From Buddleja alternifolia (Eukaryota > Streptophyta > Magnoliopsida > Lamiales > Scrophulariaceae), in NCBI GenBank assembly GCA_019426215.1, contig CM033396.1:35392503-35456502 (forward strand): a DNA stretch of 64,000 bases, in the 5' to 3' direction. The notes under the pieces were generated by a model. That model saw nothing but the letters and a program-made list of their open reading frames with translations. It was not told where the DNA came from and searched no databases. The translations under genes and the position numbers were made by a program. This document shows, one piece after another, positions 28,220 through 40,100 of this stretch (position 1 is its first letter; every line of letters begins with the position of its first letter).

Positions 28220-30401
28220 CTACTCTTGAGAATGACGCTGATCGGGAGAAGGAAGTTGGTCAGACTGCTGAGTAGGAACTGGAGGATGTTGACCAGGTGC
28301 TATATAATTACCAGGAACATGAAATTGAGTAGCTGGCGTCATAAAGTAGCCAGGAGGTGGAGTTGGATAGTAACCCGGAGTTGGAGGTGGGTACTGTCCA
28401 GAACCAGTAGCGGTGTACTGACTATGAGCTGGAGCTGGAGCTGGAGGTGGGTACTGTCCAGAACCAGTAGCGGTGTACTGACTATGAGCTGGAGCTGGAG
28501 CTGGAGGTGGGTACTGTCCGGCAGGAGCTGAAGCCGAAGGTGGGTACTGACCCGGAGATGGGCCAGAGTACTGCGGAGAAGAGTACTGGCCAGGAGAAAA
28601 GTGATGGCCTGAAAAATTAGAATGATTGGCCCGAGTGATAGCAAGCAGTTGATTAATTTTTTCATCCATCTCGAATTGCTTGTTCTTCATATTTTGAAGT
28701 TCTTCCTTCAGCTGCTCTACTTCTAAATTCGAGGTGTTGTTGCTTGGGATAGTACCAGAAAAGGTGAAACTTCCACTGTTTGATTTGCCAAACCCATATG
28801 AATTATGCCTATTTTTTATGCCACCGCATGCCTCAGCCCACGCTTCAGGAATAAATGTAGATGACCCTTGTGGGGACAAAATTGTGTTACCACTACCCTG
28901 AGACCGAATCTCCTTTAATTTAGTGTAAGTTTCCTGCAAAGTAAGACATATTTAAAATCAAAATAGTAACTTTTTATTGTGATGTTTACTACTAATTAAC
29001 CAAAAGACACTCACTGATGTTCGTTTTGACTTCTTATCAATAAAAGGTCCTTTTCCTTTATTCCTTTTATGAGTTCGATTAAAAACAGATTCTTTGGGCA
29101 CTGGGTTTCCACCATTTTTAGTAGCCTACAATTTACAACATATAATTGACGTCATATAATATACAATTTCAACTCAAAGTCAAGGCAAGAATGTCATTTT
29201 CTAGTGATATATTCTAGTCAGAGTGATATTATACTTAACAAGTCAAACACCCATCAATACTAATTCTTCAAAATGCATTATTCAATACATAATGAAAATT
29301 TCACTTACCATCCTATGAGCATGATGAGCAATAGAAATAGTACCTGAGCAACTCTTGACCACCCCATTACCATCTTGATCAGAAAGTCTATTTTTACGAT
29401 TATTTTCTTGAAGTTTTTTAAACTGGGGATCTTCCCATGTATCCCAAAGGGCCTCCCAAATATCTGCCCTCATATAGTCCGGGGGGTGCAGACCTTGATT
29501 TCTTTACATTTCTGAGTCGCGTCATCTCTGAGGAAAAAGCACGACTACAATAGCTTTTCAAAATTGCATAAACTTGCTCATTTGTCCATGGAGCACGCCA
29601 ACTAAATTTTTCCTACATAAATTTTGAAGTTCATGTACATAAGAATTATACTTTTCAAGAACTTAGAAAAACCTAAAAAAGTGTAATCACAAATTTATAT
29701 AAATGTACTATTTTATTACAAAATCGAAACATAAATGTATTATTTATTACCTTGAACCTTTCAAAGTGGTACCCTTTTACATGTTCCGGAATTTTAGAAA
29801 AAGTTGGCCAAACATCAGTATACCAGCCACGCATGTCTCCTAGCATGCTTCGAGGCGCAGCAACACTAATGAAACTGCAAAAGAATGATGACAATGCAAT
29901 AGAAATAATTCACCAACATTAGCAGCTAAGCCGTGTAAAATAACCTTTCTATACTCGTACTAAAAATTTAAAAAAAACAAGAAAACTCCCTATAATAGAT
30001 ATAAACAACTACATGGTCTCAATATAGCAATAAATGATCATAAATTGAAAAATTAAACTTTTAACAGAACAAAATTACTTTTTCCCCTCGATGATGAGTA
30101 TCTCACGACCGAGTTCATCAAGCTCGATTTTGTCTTTGATTTCCAAGTTTGCTGGGTCATGTTGCTCGGATGTATGCTCATCATGTTGTTCCTCTATCCC
30201 CTCATCTATGTCCTCATCTACCTCTTTATCTACCTCCTCTTGTACCTCCTCCACCACCTCCTCATCTTTATCCTCATCAGGTTGCAAGCCTAATTCTAAG
30301 TCCCCTAGATTAGACACATTACCTGTCAACATACTCGTGAAACTTACATGACCTGCAGCAGACATCAATCTTCTCTTGACCTTCCCTCTTGTTGCTGACA
30401 T
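28220..30401 (-). CDS. CACTA tnpA-like protein (plant transposase Ptta/En/Spm type)
   Basis: Five exons on the minus strand: 30401-30079, 29874-29751, 29612-29309, 29125-29015, 28933-28220. All have GT/AG borders, giving about 524 residues if one excess base is ignored. Exon 1 encodes an acidic stretch (Glu/Asp-rich, residues about 40-80). Exons 2-3 carry the family core (GWYTDVWPTFSKIPEH; FSWRAPWTNEQVYAILK; ADIWEALWDTWEDPQFKKLQ). The last exon has a coiled-coil-like segment (LEVEQLKEELQNMKNKQF) and a Pro/Tyr/Gln-rich tail with a 20-residue duplication. In exon 3 a run of six G (29481-29486, plus strand) makes the frame shift by +1; exon phases are consistent only if the run is one base shorter. 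This may be a real mutation or a homopolymer sequencing error. It presumably binds the subterminal repeats. Confidence 0.75.
28390..28509. repeat. 60-bp exact tandem duplication in the tnpA-like last exon
   Basis: Two consecutive identical 60-bp units followed by a partial third copy. It encodes a repeated Gln-Tyr-Pro-Pro-rich segment, keeps the reading frame, and shows no mismatch between the two units. Confidence 0.9.
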
Positions 30402-30626
30402 AATAACTGTAAGAAATAATTTAATAGTTAATGATTGCCAAATTATAATGCAAAATTAAGTAATGAATGAAATGTAAGACAATTATATAACAAAATTGTA
30501 ATACAACAATAATGGCAACATTTTCCACGATAAGTATCAACTGCAAATTTGTAAGATAATGTCTGCAAACCCCTTACATAAATAAGTAATATGAGTTCAT
30601 GAAATAAGTAACTGTTGCAAAATATA

Positions 30627-33600
30627 TCAATCTCCACTATCACTATCATCTGAAGTAAGGTCATTGTCATTCCCCGATTCTTCCTCTTCTAATTCTTCCT
30701 CATTTAAGTCCATTGATCCTATTTCTAGCTCATCAGACTCAAATTCTTCTTCAAGTTCCCTTCTTGATGGTTGTAATTCATTTGGATTAACTTCTTCTTC
30801 TTGGCGATTGGCATCAGTCAATATAGCAACATCATCAAGTTCATTATCTAATATAATACATGCTGGATCAGAAGTTAACTCCTGGTAAACATCTCCTACT
30901 GATGCCTGTTCATTGTGCACAGTGGTATGACTTATCTCATATGTGCTTCTTGCCTTAACTTTAAAAACTGCCCACCAATTGCGATCAGTTGCTTTCTTTC
31001 TCCAAGGATATGGTGCATAATACACTTGATGACATTGAGAAGCAAGCACAAAAGGATTGTCTTCTGCTATTGTACGATTATAGTTAATATCCACAAGCTT
31101 GTATCTCGAATGAACCTTTGTTCCATATTTTCCCGTATCAAACCATTTACACTTAAATAATATGACAGTGTTTCCAGAACCTAAGAAACTCAACTCAAGA
31201 ATTTCCAACAATTCCCCATAATAGTCTGTACTGGAATCATCATAATAACCCCCATTTATACAGACTCCACTATTCATTGTCGATCTTGTTTCCCCATACT
31301 CGAGTGTGTGGAATCTATACCCATTCACAAAACACCCATTCCAACGCTTAACAATGCTATTAAACCCACGTGAAAATTGTTTGATGTCATTGTCTGTTAT
31401 TTGGTTGGAAGGATTCTCAACCTATAAGCATAGGAATGAACAGTCATTTCAATATGAATCATATTTTCTGTATGAAATTCTACCATAAATAACAAAATAA
31501 GAACTCACATAATTGCAAAACCATGTGGCGAACTCGTTATCGCGCATCACTCCTAATGACTTATGAGTGAGATTTGGTATTTGAGCTTGTTTCTCAGCAT
31601 CATATAACCTATAAGTTTTATATCATTAAGATTTAATTAACATCTGAGACTAACCAACAAAACATGAACTAGAATATTTACTTACTCGACATATTCAGAG
31701 ATCTTGGACAATTCAAAAGAATATAAATTGTGGATGCAACCTTCTCAGTTGGACTTAAAGTTCGATTGGGATCTTTTGGGCTAAAGGGGCGACCAAGGAA
31801 CTTGAATACAGATAATCGACTGCTGGATTCCATTTGATTGACGTTATCATTACGTCCTACGGTCCTAGACCTTGTTTCCACCTCAGGAGCAAAGAAATGA
31901 GAGCAGAATGTCGAAGTTTCCTCGGTTAAATAAGCTTCAATTATTGATCCCTCCACGCGTGCCTTATTTTTGACTTTACGTTTCAATGTGTTCAAAAACC
32001 TATGGATGTCACAATAATTAAATTCAATTCAACGCAATACAAAATAGAAAAGAATGTTTCCAAGATAGTTACCTCTCAAAGGGATACATCCACCGATACT
32101 GAACAGGTCCACCAACCCGTGCTTCGTATGCCAAGTGTATTGGCAAATGCTCCATGGAATCAAAAAAACCAGGGGGAAATATCTTCTCAAGCTTGCACAA
32201 TGTTACAACAATATTATCCTCCAAATTTTTCATATCAGGCTCAGAGAACATAGTTGAACATAAATCTCTAAAGAACTGGCTAAGCTCAGTCAAGCCATTC
32301 CACACAGATTCTGGCAATAAATCTCGGAATGCAAGAGGAAGCAACCTCTGCATAAAAACATGACAGTCGTGACTCTTCATTCCGTGCAAAGAGCAATCAT
32401 CCAAATTTACACATCTAGCCAAGTTCGACACATACCCATCTGGAAGTCTCAAGTTTTTAATCCACTTTAGAACGATCTGTCGTTGATCCTTTGACAACGT
32501 ATAACTGGCTTTAGGTTTGAGATATTTCTCGTTCACCTCTTTTAGTTCAAGATCCCATCGCTTACAGATGCTTTGGAGGTCTAGACGGGCGTTTAAATTA
32601 TCCTTACTCTTGCCTTTTACATCCATAACAGTGTTGAATACATTGTCAAACATGTTTTTTTCAATGTGCATCACATCTAAATTATGCCGTATCAAGTTTG
32701 TGTTCCAATATGGCAAATCCCAAAAGATACTTCGTTTCAACCAATTGTGAGTTTCACCAAACCCTTCTATTCTCTCCTTATCCTTGGTCTTACCAAACTC
32801 AATGGTTGGTAATGATGCAACTACAGCCTCGAGCTCTTCACCAGTTAAACGTATAAAAGGTGGATCTATCTCAATCCTTCCCTTGGTGAAATTGTCTTTT
32901 TGATACCTATAGGGATGATTTAATGGCAAAAATTGTCGATGACAATCAAAGAAGCATGGTTTTCGACCATGTTTAAGTCTAAAAGACTTGATGCCACTCA
33001 TGCAATATGGACAAGACAACTTACCATGTGTACTCCAACCCGACAACATTCCGTAAGCGGGAAAGTCACTAACAGTCCACATTAGTGATGCTCTCATCTG
33101 GAAATTCTGTTTTTTGGACACATCATAAGTCTCAACTCCATCATTCCATAATGTTTTCAATTCGTCTATTAAAGGTTGCAAATAGACATCCAAGCTCCTA
33201 CCTGGACTCCTTGGACCAGGAACGAGTAAAGTAAGGAACATGTAAGGATGATCCATGCACATCCACGGAGGTAAATTATAAGGCGTGACAATAACCGGCC
33301 AACAAGAGTAAGGCCTTGATGTTTGATTATGTGGATTAAACCCATCCGCTGATAACCCAAGCCTAACATTTCGGCCCTCAACTGCAAATGTAGGATAAGT
33401 TCTGTCAAAGTGCTTCCAAGCCTCACCATCCCGTGGATGGCAGAGTTTTCCCTCTTCACTGGGGCTCTCTTTGTGCCATATCATATGCTCTGCAGTAGTC
33501 TTGGACATGTATAACCTTTGTAGCCTCGGTATAAGTGGCAAGTAATTTAATTGCTTAAATGATATATCCTTGTGCCCTTTTTTCTTCCCACGCTTCTTAG

Positions 33601-34369
33601 GCTTGAATCTAGGATGGTGACATATTTTACATTGTTGCAACTCTTTTTCATTTTTCCAGTACAACATGCAATCATTTTCACATGCATCAATCTTTTCAAC
33701 TCCAAGTCCGAGAAGTGCAACCACCTTCTTGCTTGAATAGAAGCTATCTGGCAACTTATGTCCCTTTGGCAACATTCGGCCAAATGCCTTTAAAAATCGA
33801 TTATAGTGCCTCTCGCTCAAGTTTGTTTCAGATTTGATGTTTAAGAGCTCCGACAATGCTGATAATTCCGAGTAACCCTCACATCCAGACCACATAGGAC
33901 TATCTGCAGCATCTTTCATTTTGAAAAATTTTTGAGCTATAGGGTTTGGAGTTTCTGGCTCGTCCCTACTATTCCAATCAAATGCAGGGCCAGCTGCATC
34001 CATCACCATTTCCGTGCATTGATCATGGTTCTCTTGACTAATTGTTGGTTCAAATACCATCGGTTCACTCATAAGGTTCGTCAGGGCTTGAGTGGGCGTT
34101 CTGTCCCAAATTGGTTCCCCTTGTTTCACCCAATTAATATAACCACGTTCAAATCCCCTCGAAATAAGGTGAAAACTAACCAAATCAGCAAGAATAAATT
34201 TTAAACTCTTACAATCCCAACATGGACATTTAATTTTTCCTCGATCCATATATCTTGGGTATTGATGGCATAACTCTATGAATTCTTTAATCCCCATTCG
34301 ATACTCATCTGTAACACCATATCCACCGGGACAAACACGATTCTTAATCCAACTCCTATCTGGAGGCAT
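30627..34369 (-). CDS. CACTA tnp2-type transposase (TNPD-like)
   Basis: Four exons on the minus strand: 34369-32073, 31999-31686, 31608-31509, 31421-30627; about 1168 residues. Exon 1 starts MPPDRSWIKNR and holds the transposase-associated zinc-finger domain (CPCWDC near residue 48) and then the tnp2 domain, with blocks such as LGLSADGFNPHN, PWMCMDHPYMFLTLLVPGP, WTVSDFPAYGMLSGWSTHG and LDVMHIEKNMFDNV. Exon 2 and the end of exon 1 carry the DUF4218-like region; exon 4 carries the DUF4216-like region (FHTLEYGETRSTMNSGV) and an acidic tail. Near 31700-31712 the frame shifts by one base: downstream exon phases fit only if a base is missing there. Everything else is open. A non-coding first exon with donor (taag|gtatat) probably lies near 35268-35450. 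It catalyses element excision and insertion. Confidence 0.85.
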
Positions 34370-34439
34370 GATGATTCTGCATATAATGAACTTTTGGATT
34401 TTGAAAGTGACAAAACTTAAAGATTTTTGAAAGATTTAA

Positions 34440-34985
34440 AATAGATTTTGAATACAAAACTGCTTTTTTCTAAATGTCGCCTGATTATGTGCGATATATG
34501 TGTGGATAGACCTATGTGTATAGTTTCATGGGAACAAAACGGTTCATGAATCCGAACTTTCTACAATGACTTATGAATTTTCTCGTGAAGACGCGCATAG
34601 CTCTCTGCACAGCCGACAGATTTTTTGCTAAATTTGAATACAAAATTGCTTCGTTCTAGAAGTCTCTGGATTATGTGCCATATATGTGTGGATATCCCTA
34701 TGTGTCTAGTTTCACGGGAAGAAAACGGTTCATAAATCCGAGCTCCCTACAATAAGTTATGAATTTTCTCGTGAAGACGCGCATAGCTGTCTGCACAGCC
34801 GACAGATTTTTTGCTAAATTTGAATACAAAATTGCTTCATTCTAGAAATCTCTGGATTATGTGCCATATATGTGTGGATAGCCCTATGTGTCTAGTTTCA
34901 CGGGAAGAAAACAGTTCATAAATCCGAGCTCCCTACAATAAGTTATGAATTTTCTCGTGATGACGCGCACAACTGTCTACGCAGG
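34440..34985. repeat. 186-bp tandem repeat upstream of the tnp2-type gene
   Basis: Three head-to-tail copies with a period of about 186 bp (the mark agccgacaga recurs at 34611 and 34797). Copies 2 and 3 differ at only a few positions; copy 1 is more diverged and the third is truncated. Each contains acgcgcatagct or similar, gtgccatatatgtgtgg and tttcacgggaagaaaac. A related short piece (tctcgtaaagacgcgcacag) lies at 38391-38410, upstream of the F-box cargo gene. This placement suggests transposon promoter sequence, which is inference. Confidence 0.85.
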
Positions 34986-35801
34986 AGAAGCTTTTCCAAA
35001 GCAATAGAGATGAATATAATCACAACACAAACACAAGATAACAAATAAAGAGGCATCCTTCATAGGCATAAATCATCACTTTTCCAAAAACAACAAACCA
35101 CTGTACCCACTTTGTTGTGGGCTATGAATTCAACAATCAAAAGACAAGAAATCAAACACATAACTCAACTACAGCAACATTAGTTGACATTTGAAAGAAA
35201 TATGCAACTTAAGCCAAAAAAATCAAAAAAGTATAAAACCCTTAGTTTTGGGGAAAAATATACCTTACAAAAGTTAATAGATATTAAGTAGGAAGCGGCG
35301 AAGGGGGACGTAACAGGAAGCGGCGGCGGTAGCGGTGTACATCGGTGGTCGGAGCTTGGCAGTCGGAGCTGGTGAGTTTTTTTCTTTGAAGACACGGAGC
35401 TGTGGAAATGAAGAGGAGGGCTGCGTTTTTTTCTTGAAGAGGAGGGCTCCAAAATGATAAAGTTTTTTATTCTTTTGACTAGTTGAATATAAAGTTTTTG
35501 GGCCCAATGCTTTCAAAAGTCTTCTTAGTGTGGTGGTACTAAGTATTAATCTACTTGGTGTGAGGTTTCCCACGTTCAATTCCACTAAATTGCAATTTTT
35601 GTTTTAAAAATATTAATTAAATATTTTGTTTCAAATATTAGATATTGTTAATTTGAAGTTGCGAGGGAGCATTATTATTTGATAAAATTTTCGAGGGAGC
35701 ATTATTATTTGATTAATAAATACATGAAAAATACAAACGAATATATATAATATAAATAATATTTCAACACATTTGACAACAAAGTTGACTCGGTGCAATT
35801 T

Positions 35802-37408
35802 TCATTCTCCTCTTATTCTAGGGTAAGCCCCTTTTATGAAACGAATTTGCACATTGTTTGACGCGGTAGCTTCATACACTCTAATTGATGCCCTCTTATA
35901 CACACCAATTGGATCATCAAAAAATTGATTAACACAGTAGATATTTAGTGTATCCAACTCAGTTGCTTGCGACAACACGTACAGAATGTAGCTTAGCTCG
36001 CAATCAGAACCCGAGAAGTTGAAGATCGTGACCTCATTCAATGCCTCCAATCCCATTGCTTGCAACTTCCAGTCCTTTACGTAGTTGGATACACTAATGC
36101 CCGCGTTTTTCCATGGTGCACCCTACACATGTTAAGTCAATTACAATTTTATTTTAGAAACCCAAACAAAGAACGTGTTTAATAAACCATGTAATAACTA
36201 ATAAGCGACAAACCATAAAACTTAAAATATTACCACCAAATCGATTTTAAGCTCATTCAAGCCTGTACATCTACTGATGAGCACCAATGTGACAGCAAGA
36301 TTGTCAAGCAGCTTTGAACACCTGATCTCTAGGCAGTGCATATTAACAAAAAAGTACCTCGCCATAATGCGATGTAGAGACTCCACATGCGCCAACCTCT
36401 AAACAAACAATTCAAAAAAAATGGAAATCTAAACAACTTCTTAAAAGCATTTGCACTTATTCAAACAATGATAGATAGATATACCCTAACAAAATCAACC
36501 GGGACACGTGCTCGTTCGCTGGACAGCAATTCTTTCGTCATTTTTACAACCTCTCGAAGTAGTCGGTATGTCGAGCAAGTTGATCCGATGTAGTGTCGAT
36601 GACGATGTACTATCCACTGTAAAGAACGAGCTAATGGCCCCAATACTTGTAAATGCCCCGGACCCTGTTCGTCTTGTTTCAATAAAATAACAAGGACATC
36701 TACATTGGGGAAGTGTACTTTTATATTCACATTTCCTTGGGCCCGATTGAATGCCATTTTGAATATTTTTACAGAAGGCAAATATGCCTCAAATTCTGTT
36801 AGTCCTCTAAAATCACAGTTGAATAACTGCAAATCATTCAACTCGGGACACCATTTTCCAAGGCGGGAAGAAAATGTGTTATCATACAGCACGATGTGCT
36901 TCAATATGAGTCTTTTTAAATTTCGTAAATTATATCTATCTTCCCACCTAACAATGTAGTTCGGTAGATATAATTTTAACTGAACAAGAGTTTGTGACAA
37001 AAACAGGCCGTTAGGGAGTGAAGTGGACAACCGGCCGACTAATTTCAGTATACGCACAGAATGATCTATTCCAAACGCCACCCACTCTTGCCTTATCCAA
37101 TGCAATGCCTCGGCCCCCATTGGTAACTCAAAGCTCAAGGTTTCAACCACACTTTCATTATGTTCAAGTATAGTGCGATTAACAAAATGAATAAAATCTA
37201 AACCATGATAACCTCTTTGTTCGAAACGGTTAATATCGAATAAAAGAGTAGGGATGGAATACCAACAATGTTGAAAATATTTTGATAAAAGACCCAATCG
37301 GGCTGCCTCCACAATGCATGCATCCCTTGATAACCTTCCCATAACATGAAAAATTATATCCTCAGAAAGAAAACTGAGTCCATTATTAGAAATTGTACCT
37401 CGTTCCAT
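35802..37408 (-). CDS. F-box/LRR protein carried inside the CACTA element
   Basis: Three exons on the minus strand: 37408-36485, 36398-36234, 36122-35802. Each has GT/AG borders and phase 0, giving 469 aa with no stop or frameshift. Residues about 10-55 are an F-box (LSEDIIFHVMGRLSRDA ... LGLLSKYFQHCW). This is followed by degenerate LRRs of the plant F-box/FBD/LRR type (LVQLKLYLPNYIVRWEDRY, LKRLILKHIVLY, CPELNDLQLFNCDF) and a C-terminal LRR/FBD-like part ending FIKGAYPRIRGE. Such proteins recruit substrates to SCF ubiquitin ligases; the target is unknown. The whole gene, introns included, lies between the element's termini and upstream of the tnp2-type gene on the same strand, so it looks like captured host DNA rather than a processed copy. 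It is not closely similar to the F-box gene at 2493-3896. Confidence 0.85.
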
Positions 37409-37687
37409 GGTGGTTTATATGAACTATCCCCTGTTTATACTCTGTTTCTACTCGTGCAAGATGATCCCCTATCTCCTCTGTTTATATCTCCCCTTTTTCG
37501 TGGTAGATGATATTCACAAATATCCCCTGTTTATACTCTGAAAATTCTTTGTAGGGTTTGGTGGAGGAAGAGATTGTTCTTTGTAAGGGCATATTTAGCT
37601 TTATCCTAGCTTGAAATTAACCTTTAACTTTAACTTTAATTAATTCTTTAACTTTAATAATTAACCTTTAACTTTAATTAATTCTTT

Positions 37688-37771
37688 GTAAGGGCATATT
37701 TAGTTTATTAGGTAAAAAAATAGTGATAAAAGAGAAAAACAATGCAATGAAACGATGGACCCAATTGACAA
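37688..37771. repeat. 84-bp direct repeat, copy 1
   Basis: Matches 38287-38370 in the same orientation with about four mismatches (shared gtaagggcatatttag, aatagtgataaaagag, ggacccaattgacaa). Both copies lie between the F-box cargo gene and the 39157 end of the CACTA element. Confidence 0.85.
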
Positions 37772-38286
37772 CTTTAATTAAACTTTATCGAAGATATAGA
37801 ATTTCAAGATCTGCCCAAGATCTTTCATCGAGATAAGGAAACAACTTTAGGGTACAAAGAATTATTATTAAACATAAGCACATTAAAGGACACGACGACT
37901 GATTAAAAAATATCTCTTGACATTAAAGCGAGCACAGTCACATGACTTTTGAAATTAAAGGACATGGCGGCTGAGTAAAAAATGTATGCTGAGTAAAACC
38001 AGAAATGTCTTCTCTTCCATATGTATATAGATATAGCGTAACTTTATGCTTTAAAATGGTTGAATGCGAAATGTATGGATTCCAAAATTTAAATGTCAAA
38101 GTTATTTGATGTACAAATAATTTGTTAGGTATATCTTAGAATTTCTACATTTAATTTTTTAAATTATAAATTGAATATTTTTTATATAATAGGACAAACT
38201 TGCATTAAAATTTATTTTCTATGTTTAAAAAAAGGTAACTATTGTATCTTTTTCTTATGTTTCTCTTTTTTACTCTTAGATTATTG

Positions 38287-38370
38287 GTAAGGGCATATTT
38301 AGCTTATTAGGCAAAAAAATAGTGATAAAAGAGAAAAATAATGCAATGAAATGATGGACCCAATTGACAA
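38287..38370. repeat. 84-bp direct repeat, copy 2
   Basis: Second copy of the repeat at 37688-37771. It is followed immediately by a piece related to the 186-bp tandem repeats (tctcgtaaagacgcgcacag at 38391-38410). Confidence 0.85.
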
Positions 38371-38440
38371 TGTGGTTGATTTCTTTATATTCTCGTAAAG
38401 ACGCGCACAGCCAGCCGAGAAGCTCCAAAAAAGTTAACCC

Positions 38441-38705
38441 CGGGGGGGGGGGGGTTTCGTGCAATTTCAGAATTACACAGGCGGTTTTCAGCCACTTATT
38501 TTTTTCACAGGGGGTTTTCAGCCAATAAAATATTTGACAGGGTTTTTTTTGCATTTTAAAATTAACGGTGTTAAAGTTTCTGACGGAGGGGGGGTTTCGT
38601 GCAATTTCAAAATAATACAGGGGGTTTTTAGCTTATTTTTTTTTCACAGGGGGTTTTCAGCCAATTTTAGATTTCACAGGGTTTTTTTTTGCAGTTTTCC
38701 CTTTA
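38441..38705. repeat. Tandem G-run repeat, two units of about 140 bp
   Basis: Two head-to-tail copies, each starting with a long G run, then tttcgtgcaatttca and several cacagggggttttcagcc-like modules. The first starts with about 14 G (38441-38454), the second with 7 G. The modules themselves are internally repetitive. It lies inside the CACTA element and has no coding content. Confidence 0.8.
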
Positions 38706-38794
38706 TAATATAGGCAACTAGTGTTAATGCAATTATTAAATAGTTATACGTTTAAGAAAAATAATTATATTGTTTTTTAATTTATCATACATAT

Positions 38795-39157
38795 ATTTAG
38801 CAACGTCACTTTTCGTTGCTATGATTGATCATTTTTTCGATTTACATTTTGCAAGGAAACGTTTTGCTGCTAATAATAAAGTATTCTTATGGAAATATTC
38901 AGCAAGGAATGCAGCAACGAAGTTTTTGGAGGGAAAACTCCCTCCAAAAGTTACATTTTCGATATAAGCCAGCATCGAATTACAGCAAGGAAAAGAATTC
39001 GCTCCTGAACTCAGCAACCTCAATTCGCGTTGCTGCTCTTAATTTTCGAAATTGGATCCCACGAAATTCGTATTCCTTGCTAAAAGCGATACTAATCAGC
39101 AGCGAAATAATTGTCCATGCTAAATTACGATGCTATTTGGGGTGTTTTCTTGTAGTG
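38795..39157. repeat. CACTA terminal and subterminal repeat zone (right)
   Basis: Recurring cagcaagg, gcagcaacg, ttcgatat and cagcatcg words mirror those at 27586-27960, ending at the TAGTG terminus (39153-39157). Confidence 0.8.
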
Positions 39158-39160
39158 TTA

Positions 39161-40067
39161 ATACCATTTTTATAAATGAAGTCTTTCTAACACCTTATAT
39201 TGACAATATTTTGCATAATCATGTAATTCATAAAGGGGTCAATGTTTTAAATGTATTTTTCTATGAATATCTATAGTAACCACTATATTTTTTTTGGTAA
39301 GTATATTAACCGCTATATAATCTTAAATAAAAATCAAAATAGACAGAGTCTTCCACGCGCAACATATGTGCACCTTACTATATAACAACTCGAAATGATT
39401 ATATAATTTTGAATGATTTTTTTTTGACTAAATTACCTTTGATTTCTCATCATTAGTGCCTTAATGTAATAATTAATCAATTGATTATTTTGTATAAATA
39501 TTTTATTTTTGGTTTTTAAAATTGATAACTTTTGTAATAAAAATTTACCTCCTTAATGATTAGTATTAAAATATCATATGTAAAACATTTTGTATATATC
39601 TATCGATTAACTTATAAAATTATTAATTAATTCTTAAAAGATTAACAAAGCTATAAAATCATAAATAATACAAGTATTTAAAAAGCCTAGGACAAATGAG
39701 TTGAAAATTTATTGACCCTTAATTATCAACTGTTTTAATTGAAAAGCTGATGGATTGGGTATTCTGGATCAAAAAGTATTATCATGGATTTCTTGAATAT
39801 AAAAAATTTAATTGAGGGGGTTTAAGTAATTTTGTTAGAATATATATATATATAATATTATATTTATATAACCATAGATTATTTTTTGATGAAGATGTGA
39901 CAATGCACATTTAATACTTAATTGACACATCAAAATATATCGTTATTTATCAATTTATAATAGCAATAATACGTATTTGATAGAGATGCAACACTCAATA
40001 TTTGATATATATTACTTGTTTGTATGTATATGTATATACATATATTATATATATATTACTTGTTTTA

Positions 40068-40100
<33 letters not shown>

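Larger units (their letters stand above)
27586..39157 (-). mobile_element. CACTA (En/Spm) DNA transposon carrying an F-box gene
   Basis: The element begins CACTACTAGAAAATGTCC and ends with the inverse of CACTACAAGAAAACACC, and is flanked by the 3-bp duplication tta (27583-27585 and 39158-39160) typical of CACTA elements. Its length is 11,572 bp. All genes run on the minus strand. From the 39157 end they are a cargo F-box/LRR gene, the tnp2-type transposase gene and a tnpA/Transposase_24-type gene. Subterminal zones at both ends are dense in gcaagg, cagcaa and ttcgatgctg words, the presumed transposase binding sites. Each transposase gene has one apparent single-base frameshift but is otherwise complete. 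Confidence 0.93.

Noticed and set aside
28190..28531. Arg/Trp/Ser-rich 113-residue plus-strand frame
   Set aside because: Antisense shadow of the Pro/Tyr/Gln-rich last exon of the tnpA-like gene and its tandem repeat.
35180..35585. Overlapping minus-strand frames of 90 and 103 residues between the tnp2-type gene and the F-box cargo
   Set aside because: Low-complexity Ser/Pro/Lys-rich frames in the region expected to be the non-coding first exon of the tnp2-type gene; no domain recognised.
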